From: Papiliotrema nemorosa
Lineage: Eukaryota; Basidiomycota; Tremellomycetes; Tremellales; Rhynchogastremaceae
Direction: 5' to 3'
Assembly: GCA_032158125.1 (NCBI GenBank)
Contig: JASKOT010000003.1
Location: 1-64,000 of the forward strand
Length of the DNA: 64,000 nucleotides
A program made the translations under genes and the position numbers. This document shows positions 10,249 to 21,908 of this stretch, piece after piece. The notes beneath the pieces are model-generated. The model was not told where the DNA came from, made no database searches, and was given only the letters and a program-made list of their open reading frames with translations. Positions within the stretch are counted from its first letter, which is position 1, and each line of letters opens with the position of its first letter.

Positions 10249-13200
10249 ATGGCCAAGGCAGTCGCAGACCCAGCCAAGCAGGTCAAAAAGTAGGTCGCAT
10301 GGTCGACAGGGACACTGACATCGTGCAGTGAGAAACAGTCGACACTCATGGGCTTCTTTGGAAAGCCCAAACCTGGTCCACCTCCACCACGGCCCGCTTC
10401 TGTGGTAGCGAAACCACCAGCGACCGCTTCACCCGCATCGACCAACCTCCAAACCCCGACTTCTGCGCCTGCAAGTTCACCCACCATTGCATCTGCCTCA
10501 ACTCGCAAGCTCACCCAGGAGAGTCCGGTCCGAGCCACGAGCCCGCTAAAGAAGACTTTGGTCCTCGCTGAGGACGACGACTTGTCACCGCCGCCACCTT
10601 TGACCAACAGCGATGATACTGGAATGGACGTGGACCGGCCTGCTTTGGAAGAGGGATCCTGTTTTGTTTCCGTGAGCGTTCCCCGAGATCTCGCACTGGA
10701 ACGCTGACGAGGCAGTCTCGACGAGCCAAACGTAAGGTGCTGTATGTCGAATCGGATTCGGACGCAGAATCGGACGATATTCCTCTGGTCAGCAAAGCAT
10801 CGAGCCGAAAACCCAGAAAGAGCTTGAAAGCAGTGTCAGATGAGGACGACTATGTCTTTGACGACCAAGATGATATCGCTTTCGGTACGTGCCCGCGAAT
10901 CTTCCCTCAGATTCCGCTGACGCGTAGCTGCTGCAGCGGATGAGTACGAGTCTTCGGCTGTATCACCTGCTTCCGATTTCGAGCCATCTCCGGAAAAGAC
11001 GAAACTAAAATCCAAGCCGAGACCCCTCAAATCAAGATCCTCATTCGCAGCCCCCAAATCCACTATACCCCGCTCTTCGTCTCCATTTTCCCCTTCCTCG
11101 AGCACTCCCATTCGACCACCGCCTAGACCACTCGGTGGAGGTGCGAGCGGCTCACGCAACAATAGCACTCAAGAAGGTTCCAAACCGTTCTTGACTGAGG
11201 CCGAGATCAGGAGGGAAGATGCAGCGAGAAAGAAAAAGGAGAATGAGACTTGCTTCGACTTTATCCGGCCTGAAGTCATGAAAGACAAGGATGGCAATCG
11301 ACCTGATCATCCAGACTATGACCCTCGGACAGTCTACATCCCTAGGAAGTCGTTCGACTCGATGAGCCCGTTTGAGAAGCAGTTTTGGGAGATCAAGCAG
11401 AACCATTTCGATACCGTTCTGTTCTTCCAAAAAGGCAAATTCTTTGAATTGTACGAGGAGGATGCGAGGATAGGGCACCGAGAGTTCGACTTGAAACTCA
11501 CAGAAAGGGTCAAAATGTGCATGGTGAGTGTACCCTTTACACCGTCTTCACCGATTAACCTCACTAGGTCGGGGTGCCTGAGCAGAGCTTCGAGCTGTGG
11601 GCTGCCAAGTTCCTCGGTGCAGGGTATAAAGTCGGAAAGGTGGAACAAGCTGAGACTGCCATCGGGTGCGTCATGGCTTGCACTCACTCGCTGAAGAATG
11701 TAGTAAAGAGATGCGAACTGCAGGCGGACAGCAGGATAAGATCGTTCGAAGGGAGCTGCACCAAGTCTTCACTAATGGCACAATCGTCGATGATACCTAT
11801 CTTACCTCGGACGACGCAAACCATTGTGTAGCCATCAAGGTTGGTGCATTGGTCAGAGTGACACTGAGATCCAGGAATATCACGATGAGCAAACCGGTTT
11901 GACCAGCTTTGGCATATGCACACTAGACGCTTCGACTGGTGAATTCAACTTGACTGCTTTCGAGGACGATGTGGTTTTGACTCGGCTCCAAACGTCATTC
12001 AGACAGGTCCGACCTAAGGAACTCCTTCATGTCAAGGTGCGTTGAAGGCTTGACAACTGCTGATCTGCAGGGGAATCTTTCTGCGGACACGCAAAGGCTC
12101 TTGAGGAGGATACTACCGTCCAATGCGCTTTGGCAGTCATTCCGAGACGGAACAGACTTCTATTCAGCCGATCAAACTATCCGTGAACTCTCAAACTACT
12201 TTGAAACGGTCGACGACAATGGCTCCAACGCTAAACTTCTCCTTCCTCCGTCTGTGGAGTCTATGCTCGAGTCTACCATCGCCATGGAAGCACTCGGAGG
12301 CATGCTTTTCTACCTAAAAACACTGAATCTGGACAAGGATCTCGTGTCTCAAAAGAACTTCAACATCTACGACCCAATCAAAGAGGGCAAGAGTCTTGTC
12401 CTTGATGGCGTTACTCTTGGGCATATGGAGGTATTGGTGAACAATGAAGGCGGGACTGAGGGTACCTTGCTGGAATTATTGCAAAATTGCGTGACGCCCT
12501 CGGGTAAGAATTTGCGAGAGTCTCGGCGATTCATGCTGATGGTGACCAGGCAAAAGGCTTTTCAAGATATGGCTTGGAGCACCTCTCCTCGAGGTTTCAG
12601 CGATAAACGATCGGTAAGGGGAGTCGAATGGTCATGTATTAATGAGCAGTCTCGACGCGGTGGATGACCTCTTGGGTGCGCCGGTGTTCACAGGAGCATT
12701 TCGGGCCGCAGTCAAAGCCCTGCCAGACTTGGAAGTAAGTAGCGCCTAAGATTCTCTCAGCTAGCGCTCATTTGTAGCGACAATTGTCTCGTTTGCACGC
12801 AGGTCGCCTGAAAGAGAGCGTTTTCTTGGCACTCGTTCGAGTGAGTTTCCGTGAAAGGGGCATCAAGCTCATCGTCTAGGGTTTCGAGACCATCGAAGAG
12901 ACACTCGGAAAGCTCAGTGATATGTCAGAGTCATTCGTGACAGCGAGTGTTACAGGCCTCTTGCGATCTGCTCCAGACCTTCGACCGCTTTTACAGGAAG
13001 TGCAGTCGATGTACACAGTCAAGCGGGACGGTGAGAGCATTCACTGCGCCTCAGTTCCATTGCTGATGAAGTAGAAAAAAGCATAGCGATCTTGCCCACA
13101 GAAGGCGCAGATGAGGCGGCCGACGAAGCGACAGCCGAAGTCGAGCGGATTAACGCAGAGCTAGAGGGTCTGCTGGTCAAATACCGAAAGCAGTACAAGT

Positions 13201-14777
13201 GGGTCATCTCAAATCGAGCATGAAAGCTTCGTTGATAATCGCAGACTGCCAGATTTGAGCTTTTGGCACAGTGCCCAAGGGGGCAAAGATATCTACCAGA
13301 TCCAAGTGCCGGCTAGCTCGGCTAAGTCGGTCCCAAGCAATTGGGCGAAACAGGGCGGAACAGCGGTAAGTCTCGCGTTCGGCTGAGGTGCTTGGCTGAA
13401 GGTCAGAAAATCACTCGTTACTATAATAGCGAGGTCAGAGAGCTCGTGAGAGCGTATCAGGAAGCCAAAGAGACCGAGTCGGCGGCAAAGAAGGCATTCT
13501 ACCACCGTCTCCTCGCTTTCTTCGACAAAGATCGAGATCAGTGGCTCAAAGCTGTCCGGTGAGCGCTGCGGCCCCAGCATTGTATGCGCTTGCTCATGGT
13601 GTAGCGTCATCGCCGAGATGGACTGCTTAGTCTCCCTCTCTATCGCCTCTCATAATCTTGATGAGCCAAAATGTCGACCTCAATTTGTCGAAGATGATCG
13701 AGCATTCGTCGACTTCGAAGAACTTCGACATCCGTCCATGTGTTTGCGATCAGACTTCATCGCAAACGATGTCAAGCTAGGCAATGAGGGACCTAGTGCC
13801 ACCCCTCGATCTGTATTATTGACGGGACCGAACATGGCGGGAAAGTCTACCTTGCTCAGAATGACTGCAGCCGGTATAATCATGGCTCAAATGGGATGTT
13901 ACGTCCCCGCGGCGAAGGCGCGATTGTGTCCGATCGATAAAATCCAGACACGGATGGGCGCCTACGATGGTGAGTCAACGCTGACAGAGATGAGAGCTCA
14001 CGGCAGACATGTTCTCTAGCTCGAGTACGTTCAAAGTTGAACTCGACGAGTGCTCGAAGATACTGCGCGAAGCTGGTCCAAGGTCATTCGTCATTCTCGA
14101 TGGTAAGTCAAGGTCTGCCGTCGAGGACGGTTTGCTGACTTTGACAGAGTTGGGACGAGGAACATCGACCTACGACGGTATGGCTATCGCAGGCGCGGTG
14201 CTGCACCATCTTGCGACGCATACTTTACCGCTTGCTTTCTTCGCCGTGAGTGATCAGGTCATTGTGTGGTCAGCACTGATTGTCAGACTCATTACGGCTC
14301 ATTGACTGATGATTATCGATATCATCCAAATATCGCCAACATGCACATGCAAACGCATGTTGACAATGACAAACGACAAGTGGTCTTCTTGTACAAACTG
14401 ATTGCTGGGGTTGCCGAGTCTTCCCATGGTACACGTAAGTGGCACTGGGGCACCATGAACCGCGCTGATCAACAGACGTGGCGACGATGGCGGGTGTCTC
14501 GCCAGAGGTCGTGACCCGAGCAGAAGGTATCTCGAAAGACTTCTTCGCCGCATTCAAGGCGAAGCTCGCTGGCAAAAGGAAGTCGGATTTGCCCCTTGAG
14601 GCTCTGGCTGATTTCGTCTGGTTGGCACGCACAGCGCTGCTCGGTCCTGCGGACCAACAAGACGAGCCGATGGCATTGATTGACGAGAATGGAGAGGTCC
14701 AGAAGGGAAAATGGAAGACGGCCTCGGCGACAGATCAGATGAATATGATCCGTCGGGCGAATTATGGTTTAGCTTAG
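10249..14777 (+). CDS. MSH6: MSH6 mismatch-recognition ATPase (MutS homologue)
   Basis: A gene of more than a dozen exons. The N-terminus carries a PCNA-binding PIP box, QSTLMGFF, followed by an acidic disordered region. The mismatch-binding domain shows [12 protein letters not shown], the Phe-x-Glu clamp region of MSH6. Lever/clamp segments run through 12-13.6 kb. The ATPase has Walker [17 protein letters not shown] (about 13828), [16 protein letters not shown] (Walker B, split by an intron at 14103) and FATHYGSL. It pairs with MSH2 to bind base mismatches and small loops. In-frame splices include 10290-10328 and a Walker B intron near 14103-14148. ACGCGT occurs in an early intron (10920-10925) and in the promoter. 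It converges on POP4, 108 bp away. Confidence 0.96.
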
Positions 14778-14885
14778 ATCTCGGTACATGTACAAAACAC
14801 CCCATAGAGGTGAAGGTTGTAGATTTTACGATACTTGGTGCATGGAGGAAACGATTCACGAAAGAAATGCATCGCATGTGAGGGT

Positions 14886-16097
14886 TCAGAAGATCACCTC
14901 TCTCGTTCCTCCCGCAAGTGGATCTTTCCTCCTCGACTTGCCCTTTTTCCGCATTCCTCCACTCCCTAGGCCGTTCTCGACTTTCCTGCCTGACTTTGTA
15001 CTTCCCTGGATGGCAGAGAACACCTCGTCCCATTCACCTTTGACCCAATCTTCACCCCATCCGTTGCCACCTCCGTCCCCTTGAGCCAGCTTGAACTTTC
15101 GTCCGGCCCGATCTGCTGATCTATAGCCAAAGTTTGTGCCTAGCATAGTCATCTCAATCCTTGGGCAGATCTCAAGATGTCGTTCTATATCGATTGGCGT
15201 CGGTTCTCCTGCCTCGACGGGTGATACCGGTTTGGCAGGGGAATAAATTGGAAGAGATAATCCGAATTGTGTCCCTTCTTTGGGTATAACGCGTACCCGA
15301 TTGTCCGTGCCTACTAGGCGGAAAGTAGCCCCCGTCTCTTCGATGACGATCCCTTGTAGGCCGGCCAGTGAAGTATTGCGAGATGAAACGACTTTCAAGA
15401 TGATCCCTGTGAAATCTGCCTTGATCAAGCGGGAAGCTATCGAATCGAGCGATAACCCCGTGGGTAATTTAGACAATGCAGGAATGGGCGTGGGTAAAGA
15501 GGGCAGGTTGAGCAGGGTGCAAAGGTAGTCTGTGTGTAGATGATGTAGAGGTATCAACGAGGTGTAGCTACTCTCGTCAGCCTACGCTTTCCCCCTGCAC
15601 GCTGCACTGACTCGATGTATCCACCTCGATTGATGATGCCTCCCCGCTTTCTGGCTTTTCGTAGACTGGTAAGACCCAAATTATCCCTCCTCTCCTTCTC
15701 GCCCTGTATAGCATCCCTGGCAGATTGTCGGGCAGCCGGATCACCTCGATTCCTCTTCCGCCCAGTGACCAAGCTCGAACTGGTTCCACCGGTGGGTATC
15801 GAGGCGTCCAGCAATAACGTCTTGCCCTCGACTCGGTCTCTATACGTCGTATCGTCTAACCCAAGTAAGTCTTGGAGATTCGGCTGAATAGTCGAGGATG
15901 GTAAGAAAGGAGCCATAGGTTTCTCCCTCGTCAGCTCAGAGCACTCTACAAGGACACACCTGAAGAGCCGAAGCCAGAGGTCGATAGATATCCGTCATCA
16001 TCTGCGAAGAGGGCCCAGCACCCGGGGTGCTCGTCCCAGAATTACTTGTGTATCCTGACCTTGGTCCCGTAGCTGCCAAAGGAGCCCGCTGTGCCAT
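14886..16097 (-). CDS. POP4: RNase P/MRP protein subunit POP4 (Rpp29)
   Basis: Three exons (16097-15960, 15922-15608, 15572-14886) give 379 residues. The core, SRLIKADFTGIILKVVSSRN through GIVIEETGATFRLVG and VRVIPKEGTQFG, is the Sm-like barrel of Rpp29/POP4. This subunit contacts the RNA of RNase P (tRNA 5' processing) and RNase MRP (rRNA processing) in the nucleus and nucleolus. A Lys/Arg-rich stretch with RKARKRGG precedes it, as in other POP4 proteins. The C-terminal 90 residues form a Gly/Lys-rich extension. The introns are very short (35 and 37 nt), so those borders are less certain. An in-frame ATG exists upstream at 16160, but MAQRAPLAATG was preferred. Confidence 0.85.
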
Positions 16098-16352
16098 GTT
16101 TGTAAGTCGTGAGTGATGTTCAAAGGACAATAACAAATTCTCGGCGAGCAAGGGATTCAACTTTCTTTTCGACGTACGCGCGAAGATCTCTCGTCATCTC
16201 TGAATGCGCACCGGAGCATCATTCCATCCTTCATTCCACCTCACATCACATCTTGAGACGGAGCATCTGTGGACTCTAGCTGTTCTGCTGCTCTTGGCGA
16301 TGAAGCACTCGCACATGCTATAATATTGAAACGATTGATCGCTCTTGACGCC

Positions 16353-19300
16353 ATGTCACGACCTCCTATATCCTATCCCAGCCCTTTACCCGGTTCGAAT
16401 CCGCCCTCTACTTATACCACACGATCCAATCTCGATGCCAACCCATCGCACGAGCCCACAGAGAGGAGACCTAGCGGTTCTCGGCCGGGTCATCGACCGA
16501 GCGGGAGTAGATCTAATGTAAGTAGGCATATGACGCCTGCGGTGTAGGGCGCTGAATGATCAGGTTGGAACGTTGGATTCGCACATCACAAAGCTGCTGT
16601 TGCATACCAAACATATGCTTCTCGGGGTCAATCAATGGGCCAAAGGAGAGATAGACGAGGTGGGGGTGAGTGGTCTGCGATCCGGGCGGGTTGCGCAAGC
16701 TCATAGATGCTAGGTCAGCGACATCTTTGTCAAGTTGGGCAACGAGTTTGAAACCTGCGTCGGAACCTTTCGTCGGGCAGGTCTCGATGTCGTGTGAGTC
16801 GAGAGACTTTCTGAATGCTGGAACTGACAATGTAGTGAGCTCGAAAAGATTCCTGATCATCTCCGAGTATGCCTCGAACAATGCCTAGCGGAAGAGCCTT
16901 CCCCCGAATCGCTCAGTCTCTACCTACCCGATATCCAATCTATAATCTACAACCTCCTCAACGGTCTCAAGCAAAAGCAAGTTACGTACAGACACGTATT
17001 GGAACAACGGTCTCGCACTGCTACTCCTTCTCCGATCCCTCAACCCCCTCCGCAATTGGAAGACCCCCTGCCTCCTCCACCGCCTATCCCGGATCCTTCA
17101 TCTGCCAGACTCTCCGCCCGGTCGGGAACATCCACGGCTGGAAGCCTGAGCTCTACTTCGCCTGGTTCCACCTCCTCTCAGCTTCCTCCACATATGCCTC
17201 GCGTACCTTCATCCATGGCCCTAGCGGAAAGAGCAAGAACGGCTAGTCGTCCTGCTCCGCCGGATGCGTTTCGCCCGCCGCGTAGAGCTCAAGAACCACC
17301 AAGGCGGACACCTTCACCTCAACCAGGACAGCCACTGCCCGTAGTAGGACCAGACGTCGTCAGGCATCGGCTGGTAGATAACCCTGTGCCGACTGCTCCT
17401 GCTGCTCCCATCTCCATGTCGCTGGATACACCGCCTAGACCTCCACCTAAACCTATTCCGCATCCTGATCGGTTCTCTCGAGATTCGCTGGGTCGACAAA
17501 TTTCGAGGTTCTCCATGGACTCGGAGGTGACGAATGGCTCGCCGATCCGGTCGATACCTTCTAGCAGTCCTGCCAAGTCGATGAGAACATTGCAGGAAGA
17601 TGATGAGGACACTCCCGCGGCAGCTCCCCCTCCCTCACTTCCTACACTCAATCTTCCTACTTCTGGACTGGGATTAAGCGACGTTTCGGATGAGGCGCCC
17701 GTTGCGCCAGCAGAAGTTCCTATCGAGACACGCCGAACTCTCGCTGCACTGGGTCGAAGTGATGCTCTCGAGCGACGCGCCTCGAAAAGATTCTCTTCCT
17801 ATACTTTTAATAAGCTACCCGGATCTCCTAACCACAAGAAGACTGCATCTTCCAACGAGAGTCCCCAGAGACCGACTCGACGTGTCGACAGGGTTCCTCC
17901 GATGCCCATGCTGCCGGAATCTCTCGCATCCAGTAATCTAGCTACCAACGCCGTTGAAGGAAGCCGACAAGGATTGCAGCCATCGGCTCTGCTTCCACCG
18001 AACGGCGATTCTACCGAGGTCATTTCCAGTCCTCAATCAGGTAGAACAGTCTTGTCGGATTCTGCATCGCAGGACGGCTCGGTCAGAGTGGTCAAAACGC
18101 CCGAGCCGGAGGATATGGCTTTGCATGCTACTCCGAGGCCAGGCGCCACGACTCCACCGAGTAAACCAGCAGATCCTACTTCCATCTCGCTGTTTCTGCA
18201 AATTGGCAGACAGGTCAAAAAGGCCAAAATCGATCTCCCAGTATCGCTCTCTTCGCTTCGCCTGTTGTTCATGGAGCGATTTGATTACGACCCTGGAGTT
18301 GACAACTTCCCCGATGTATATATCCGTGATCCAGCTACGGGTGTTCAGTTCGAGTTGGAACAGATGGACGATCTCAAAGACGGCTCGGTGCTGTCCCTGG
18401 ATATCGAGCGTGAGTCAATGATATCAAGAGGGAATTAGCGCTTATATCAGCGCTGGATCAGGTCAAACAGCATGTTGATCTGAAATTCGCAAACATGCTT
18501 CAAGAGCTGAAAGATGGTCTGAAGGATATGAAGAGTGCGCTCGACAACTCACGGCGCCATTCAGCAATCGCGCCGGCGCCTTCTCTTCTCGCCCCGTCAC
18601 CGTCATTGGGCCGATCAGGAGGACGGGTGGGCGAGTCGACCCCTCAGACGTCTCCTTCTGCCACTCGAGCACCTTTACCACCTCTGGTCACCGACAATGC
18701 CGCATCTAAAGGTGTTTCAGCTTCCGAAGCGCAAATTAGGGCACAGCTTGACGAGATTCAGGCATTGCGGCGGGATCTGGGAATCATGCGACAGGTCCAC
18801 GTAGACTTCTTGACTGAGACAAAGGAGGCTTTCTCCAAGTTGCGCCAGGAGAACAATACGATGCGGGATTTGGTCAAGACAAAGATGGGAGGATCTCGAG
18901 CTCTACTCGACAATTCGAAAGCGAAACTCGAACTTCTTTGCGCGGATACGATCACGGCTGTAGAAGAAGTGTCCGACGTCATCGATGCCGCGAGGGAAGA
19001 TGCTTTCAAACGATTCGTGCATCCTACCCGAACCCAGATGAAGAAGATTCAAGCGGATCTCAAGAACGCACACGATCTGATCGATGCGTTTGCCAAGGAA
19101 GTGGCATCCATCGAGCCTACATGGAGGGCTACTTGGCACCATGAACTTAGTCGAGTGATGGATGAGCAAAAGCTTCTACCTCATCAGACGAAACTTGCCG
19201 TGGATCTCAAGAGCGATATTGCGGATGCCGAAGAAATGTTCAAGAATGTCTCCGACTTTGTGGATCAACGCACCACAAACGCTGCCAAGGGTGTTCGGAA

Positions 19301-19802
19301 TGCATATCGACCTCCGACCCCTGATGAAGGATCTGGAGGGGTTCAGAATCTGCTCATGGAGATTCGAACGAAAGAAGCGGACCCGAACCAACGTTTAAGG
19401 GCCATCGAGGCTCAACAGAAAGCCCGAGAAAAGGAGAAGGCAAACAAGACTGATGAGTTTCAGGATGAATTATCGGGCTTTGTTCAAGGGAGAAAGCTGA
19501 AAAAGACGGGTGGGACAGATGAAGTGGAAAGGCAGAGACAGAGGAAGCAGGAGCAGACGATCAAGAGGATGTTGTCGGGTGAGACGGGCAGCATGGGTTC
19601 ACCTACTGGAAATGGAGCAGGGCCAGTGGGGCTCTTATCGCCTCAAGCGACAGGGGCGAGTCTGAAGTCGCAATCGAGTGTCAGAAGTCAGACGACACTG
19701 CCTGGGGGTGGATTTAGGACTAGTAGAGGTGAGGAGGCGGCGCATGGTGGGGAGGACAAGGAAGAAACAAAGGAAGAGGTCAAACAGGAGGCATATTCAT
19801 AA
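16353..19802 (+). CDS. BUD6: BUD6/AIP3 polarity protein, actin-nucleation factor
   Basis: Five exons (16353-16517, 16564-16665, 16714-16793, 16836-18409, 18451-19802) give 1090 residues. An N-terminal helical domain (TKHMLLGVNQWAKGEIDE) is followed by about 350 residues rich in Pro and Ser. The conserved AIP3 domain begins near ISLFLQIGRQVKKAKIDLP and continues through DIEPLDQVKQHVDLKF into long coiled coils (IRAQLDEIQALRRDLGIMR, PTWRATWHHELSRVMDEQ). BUD6 is a polarisome component that binds formins and G-actin at bud tips and septa. The tail is Gln/Lys-rich. The start at MSRPPISYPSPLP is chosen as the first ATG linked to intron 1; an in-frame ATG at 16269 is possible. Confidence 0.88.
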
Positions 19803-20649
19803 CGATGGTAACGAGTGATATCTCTGTATGCACGTGGCCATGACGTCGAGATGATTACGATGCATGCTTTGAGGATGCAGGCTGCGTACGGGATCCACTG
19901 TACATACATATGTGCAAAACATTTGTTCTGGAGATTTGGCAATGGGCATGGTGATGGGCATCCGCCACTCTTCGCTTCGCGGTACTCGTCCGAATCAAGC
20001 GGCGCTCTGCCCGTACATGTGGCTCTCCCATATCCCGTTGTCAAGCCTCTGAACCTACTAGTCTCGATAGAAACGGACCAAAAAGATGAAACGCAGGGGC
20101 GATGGGCTGAATTTTGCCGGATGGGCATCCACCATTCATTGATGAAGATTCTCACTGTATCGCGCTCAAACTCCTGGTACCACTTCCCTTCTCTCATCCT
20201 GCATGCTGTTCCACCTCATACTCATCCTCGTCCCTGTCCTTAAGATGCAATAATGATGAGCTTTCCCCCCGATCCCTATATATATTCTTGAACGGCATGA
20301 TCGATTCTACTCCTGGACCAAATCAGAATGCACTAACCACCTCTTCCTCCCTCCTTCCTATCAATCTCTCCGGACTGATGATATCCAGCCTCTCCCGTTC
20401 TCGCTTCGGTTTCCGCATTCAGGAGGTCGACTCGTCCGTCCCCCATGCATCTGCATCTGCGTTTCTTCTTCTTCTCCTTCTTCTTCTCATCATCAACCAC
20501 CATTTGCAAGATTCATAAACATCTTGACCAGTAAACTCCTCTTGGTCCCACAGCTACCTCTCACACGTCAATCTTCCACCGTCCACTTTGACCATCCCGA
20601 ACCTCGTCACCCACCGATTCGGCGAGGACAAGTCGCGCGAACACCCAAA
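19803..20649. other. Intergenic, promoter of the 20650 gene
   Basis: No coding region is supported. It contains the BUD6 3' end, a TATATATA stretch near 20278 and a CTT-rich pyrimidine tract near 20462-20490, then the 5' leader of the next gene. Confidence 0.5.
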
Positions 20650-21511
20650 ATGAAGCCGACACCTTCACGCTCGTCCTCCCTCCAAAGCCCTACTTCCCCT
20701 TCATCTACCCGATCGCCCGAGTCTTCCACGTCCCTCTCTACCCTCGCATCATTAGCGACCTACTCGACCCTCCCATCTTCCAGGAACTCCACGACCCTCG
20801 GTACCCCTATTCTGGAGAAGGAAGAGGTCGGCTGGCTGGACAGTGGTCAAGATGAGAATTTCGTCGCCACTGACAATGAAGTCGATGAACCTGGCACCGA
20901 GAGTGATCCTGCCACTGGCCATGTTGGCACTCTGGATTTCAACTGGGAGTTCGACGAAGATGAATTACTCGAATTCCTATATCCCCTCCGCTTGACATTG
21001 GACGGGTCGGATTTGCGGCGCGCGGAAGCGGCGCGTCGAAGAGCCATGAGGCCCATCGAGGCGTTTTTCAGGGAATCCGAGAGGGAATGTGAGATCGTGG
21101 TCGCCCCCTTGCCTCTGATGGAGGAGAAGAAAAGGTGGAAAGACCGATCGCGGACGCTCAAGGCCATTTCGGAATTTGGTGAGTATCCCATCATACAGTA
21201 CCGGTCGAGCAATGTTGATACGGCGTAGGCGCGACTGTGAGATTGTATCTCCGACGTTTGCCAGCCGAACACGAGTGTTCCTTGTTCTGTCGGATGCAGT
21301 GTTTGAAGTCAGCTGTCTTTACTGAAAGTGGTGAGATGTCAGCTGATCAAGTAGGAAACGAGAGGCGTATGAGCTTGAGATCGCCAGACGAGCAGCAGTA
21401 AAGGTCGCGAAAAAGAAAGAGAAGCAAGCAAAGAGGGATGGAAAGAGATTGGCGAAAAATCAGAAGAAGCTTGGGAAAAGAGAAAAGAGGCGAGGCGAGG
21501 TGAAATCGTGA
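20650..21511 (+). CDS. Hypothetical protein with Lys-rich C-terminal helix
   Basis: Three exons (20650-21178, 21229-21298, 21355-21511) give 251 residues with consistent phase. I do not recognise it. The first 70 residues are Ser/Thr/Pro-rich. A middle block contains FNWEFDEDELLEFLYPLRLT and an Arg-rich helix RRAEAARRRAMRPIEAF. After KRWKDRSRTLKAISEFG come short conserved-looking strands with two cysteines. The end is an almost purely Lys/Arg/Ala helix (KVAKKKEKQAKRDGKRLAK), which suggests binding to nucleic acid or a nucleolar location. The second intron (56 nt) is the less certain one. Confidence 0.6.
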
Positions 21512-21908
21512 GAGCGATGCGCTTGGTGCGCGCGAGCAGATGGTGCTTCTTGAACTTGTATATGTTTTTTTTGGTTGCTTCTTCTGTTCATTGTTGGTGT
21601 TGTTGCCTATTGTTATTCTTGTTGTCGAAAACATACACTACTGCTATGCAGATACCTATTTTCGTCAATATGATCGCGATCATCTTAGATTGCGACATAC
21701 TGATGATTATCATCGGCGTGACATTCCTGCGAGACCTGCTCGTCACCGTGTATTTTGTTCTCCCCTTACGTCTCCCCTTTCAACCGTTACGTCTGCTAAA
21801 CCTTCATCCTCTCATATGCCCTTCCGATCTCTGCTTATTTTCCAATGAGCGCTCCCGCTCAATTCCAACTACGTCTTCCTTGAAGCGTCCTCCGGACCGC
21901 TTCTATCC
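21512..21908. other. Convergent intergenic interval
   Basis: This is 3' flanking sequence between two converging genes, T-rich near 21565-21640. No gene or structured RNA is supported. Confidence 0.5.

Noticed and set aside
16389..16399. tRNA B-box-like GGTTCGAATCC
   Set aside because: It is within BUD6 coding sequence (PGSNPP), with no A box or foldable acceptor stem around it.
19688..20197. 169-codon minus-strand frame at the end of BUD6
   Set aside because: It overlaps the BUD6 C-terminus in antisense and has no recognisable feature.
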